Assembly (NCBI RefSeq): GCF_001586165.1
Contig: NZ_CP014608.1
Location: forward strand, 2,666,001-2,730,000
Direction: 5' to 3'
DNA: 64,000 nucleotides
Source: Obesumbacterium proteus
Lineage (GTDB): Bacteria; Pseudomonadota; Gammaproteobacteria; Enterobacterales; Enterobacteriaceae
The translations under genes were made by a program, and so were the position numbers. Numbering within the stretch: the stretch's first letter is position 1; every line of letters starts with the position of its first letter. Positions 63,369 to 64,000 of the stretch are shown here, one piece after another. Below the pieces are notes generated by a model that was not told the DNA's origin, did no database searches, and worked only from the letters and a program-made list of their open reading frames with translations.

Positions 63369-63800
63369 TTGTCTACCACCGCTTCACATTCCCTACCACA
63401 GATTTTACTGCTCACTCACGGTGGCTGGGGCAGCCAGCTTTGCGCCAGTCTACGAATGGTTACCGGAGATATTCAAGGCGTGGCCGAAATTGCGCTCATG
63501 CCAGTAGATACCTTTAGCGAGTTTTTTCAGCGCGTTGAACAAGCCGTGATCGCCATGCCGAAAGGATCGTTGATCCTGACCGATTTTATCGGTGGAACCA
63601 CGTCAAACGTGGCGGCTCGGCTGAGCGTGGATTATCCAATCGGCGTGATTTGCGGCCTGAATGCGTCGCTGTTGCTACAGGCTTTAGAGCTGCGCGAAAC
63701 CGGTTTGTTGACCGATGTAATCGAAGAGCTGGTCGAGGCTGGGCGCGACAGTTGCCTCGACGTGGTGGCGCATATCAATAGCCTTCAGAACAACGCATAA
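63369..63800 (+). CDS. PTS system mannose/fructose/sorbose-family EIIA
   Basis: Cytosolic phosphocarrier of a group 4 PTS, 143 residues. The phospho-His is in LLTHGGWGS (about residue 17), and the family segments LILTDFIGGTTSNVAA and GLNASLLLQALEL are intact. The start is a TTG at 63369, seven bases after AGGAGG; no in-frame ATG lies near it. First gene of the operon behind the sigma-54 promoter; the sugar substrate is not shown by this domain. Confidence 0.88.
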   Translation: MSTTASHSLPQILLLTHGGWGSQLCASLRMVTGDIQGVAEIALMPVDTFSEFFQRVEQAVIAMPKGSLILTDFIGGTTSNVAARLSVDYPIGVICGLNASLLLQALELRETGLLTDVIEELVEAGRDSCLDVVAHINSLQNNA

Positions 63801-63847
63801 CCCATCAAATCCGAAATATAAAACCGAATAACGAAAAGGAAAATCAC

Positions 63848-64000
63848 ATGGCTAGCATCGTTTTATGTCGTATCGACAGTCGTTTAATTCATGGTCAGGT
63901 TGTTACTAAGTGGGTTGGGCAATCTCAAGCAAACCGTATTGCGGTGGTCAGCGACGAACTGGACGCCGATCCGTTTATGAAAAATATCTATCTGATGGCG
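63848..64000 (+). CDS. PTS system mannose/fructose/sorbose-family EIIB (cut by window edge)
   Basis: The first 51 residues are visible. MASIVLCRIDSRLIHGQVV contains the phospho-His of EIIB (SRLIHGQVV), and TKWVGQSQANRIAVVSDE follows the family. The ATG at 63848 has AAAGGAAA upstream. The EIIC and EIID genes should lie right of the window. Confidence 0.92.
   Translation, partial: MASIVLCRIDSRLIHGQVVTKWVGQSQANRIAVVSDELDADPFMKNIYLMA

Noticed and set aside
1..64000. CRISPR arrays, tRNA or rRNA genes, insertion sequences, prophage
   Set aside because: No regular spaced repeats, no cloverleaf-like TTCGANNCC sequences in intergenic DNA, no transposase, integrase or phage structural genes found.

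Overview
The window is chromosomal DNA from an enterobacterium, most likely Hafnia or a close relative (inference from protein similarity recalled from E. coli and from gene order; no search was run). Nearly every gene has a recognisable E. coli counterpart, CRP/Gal/Trp/Uxu-type operators sit where the family leads one to expect them, and four copies of the ERIC repeat (one of exactly 127 bp) are present. There is no sign of a prophage, plasmid, CRISPR array, rRNA or tRNA.

Layout. 1-2785: glutathione-dependent formaldehyde detoxification (yeiG, frmA) behind an overlapping LysR-type regulator of the PtrR/YneJ kind. 2786-5050: an AT-rich accessory patch with a ToxR/CadC-like winged-helix membrane protein, a secreted AA10 lytic polysaccharide monooxygenase (CBP21-like) and a decayed copy of the 5' end of the LysR gene. 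5053-8378: YbfB-type MFS transporter, folE, yeiB. 8400-13770: galactose regulator galS and the mglBAC methyl-galactoside ABC transporter with CRP sites and Gal operators. 14257-23490: a PdeA(YfgF)-like c-di-GMP phosphodiesterase, sanA, maeA, cdd, yohK-yohJ, an YdeE-like MFS exporter and a small orphan gene. 23755-32991: a complete putrescine utilisation (Puu) cluster, puuDRCB on the minus strand and puuA, puuE, puuP on the plus strand, with an unusual long structured leader and a 73-codon upstream ORF before puuP. 33155-33863: a HigBA-type toxin-antitoxin pair. 33869-46388: rarD, sbcB, yeeA, proVWX, dinG, ybiB and a Wzz/FepE-like chain-length regulator. 46506-51183: cycA, mepS, lpxT, yeiR. 51550-60364: a fimbrillin-like singleton, UxuR-like regulator, a CSS-EAL phosphodiesterase, a UxuB/YeiQ oxidoreductase, uxuA, a frameshifted yeiP (efpL), an Mtr-type tryptophan transporter with a TrpR-like operator, and yeiW. 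60445-64000: a LevR-type sigma-54 activator and the first two genes of a mannose-family PTS behind a canonical -24/-12 promoter; the operon runs off the right edge.

How it works together. Several self-contained regulatory circuits can be read directly: GalS-CRP on galS and mglBAC; PuuR on the puu genes; UxuR-type TTGG-N5-CCAA operators before both the uxuR-like gene and the uxuA/uxuB divergent pair; TrpR on mtr; LevR/sigma-54 on the PTS. The metabolic theme is scavenging of small carbon and nitrogen sources (galactosides, cytidine, putrescine, glycine betaine/proline, hexuronates, chitin) together with two c-di-GMP phosphodiesterases.

The most unusual observations are the puuP leader with its upstream ORF, the 25-codon ORF whose stop overlaps the galS start, the duplicated and decayed LysR 5' end flanking the ToxR-like/LPMO patch, the single-base frameshift in yeiP, and a C9 tract at the start of yeeA. 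I saw no clearly new multi-gene system.
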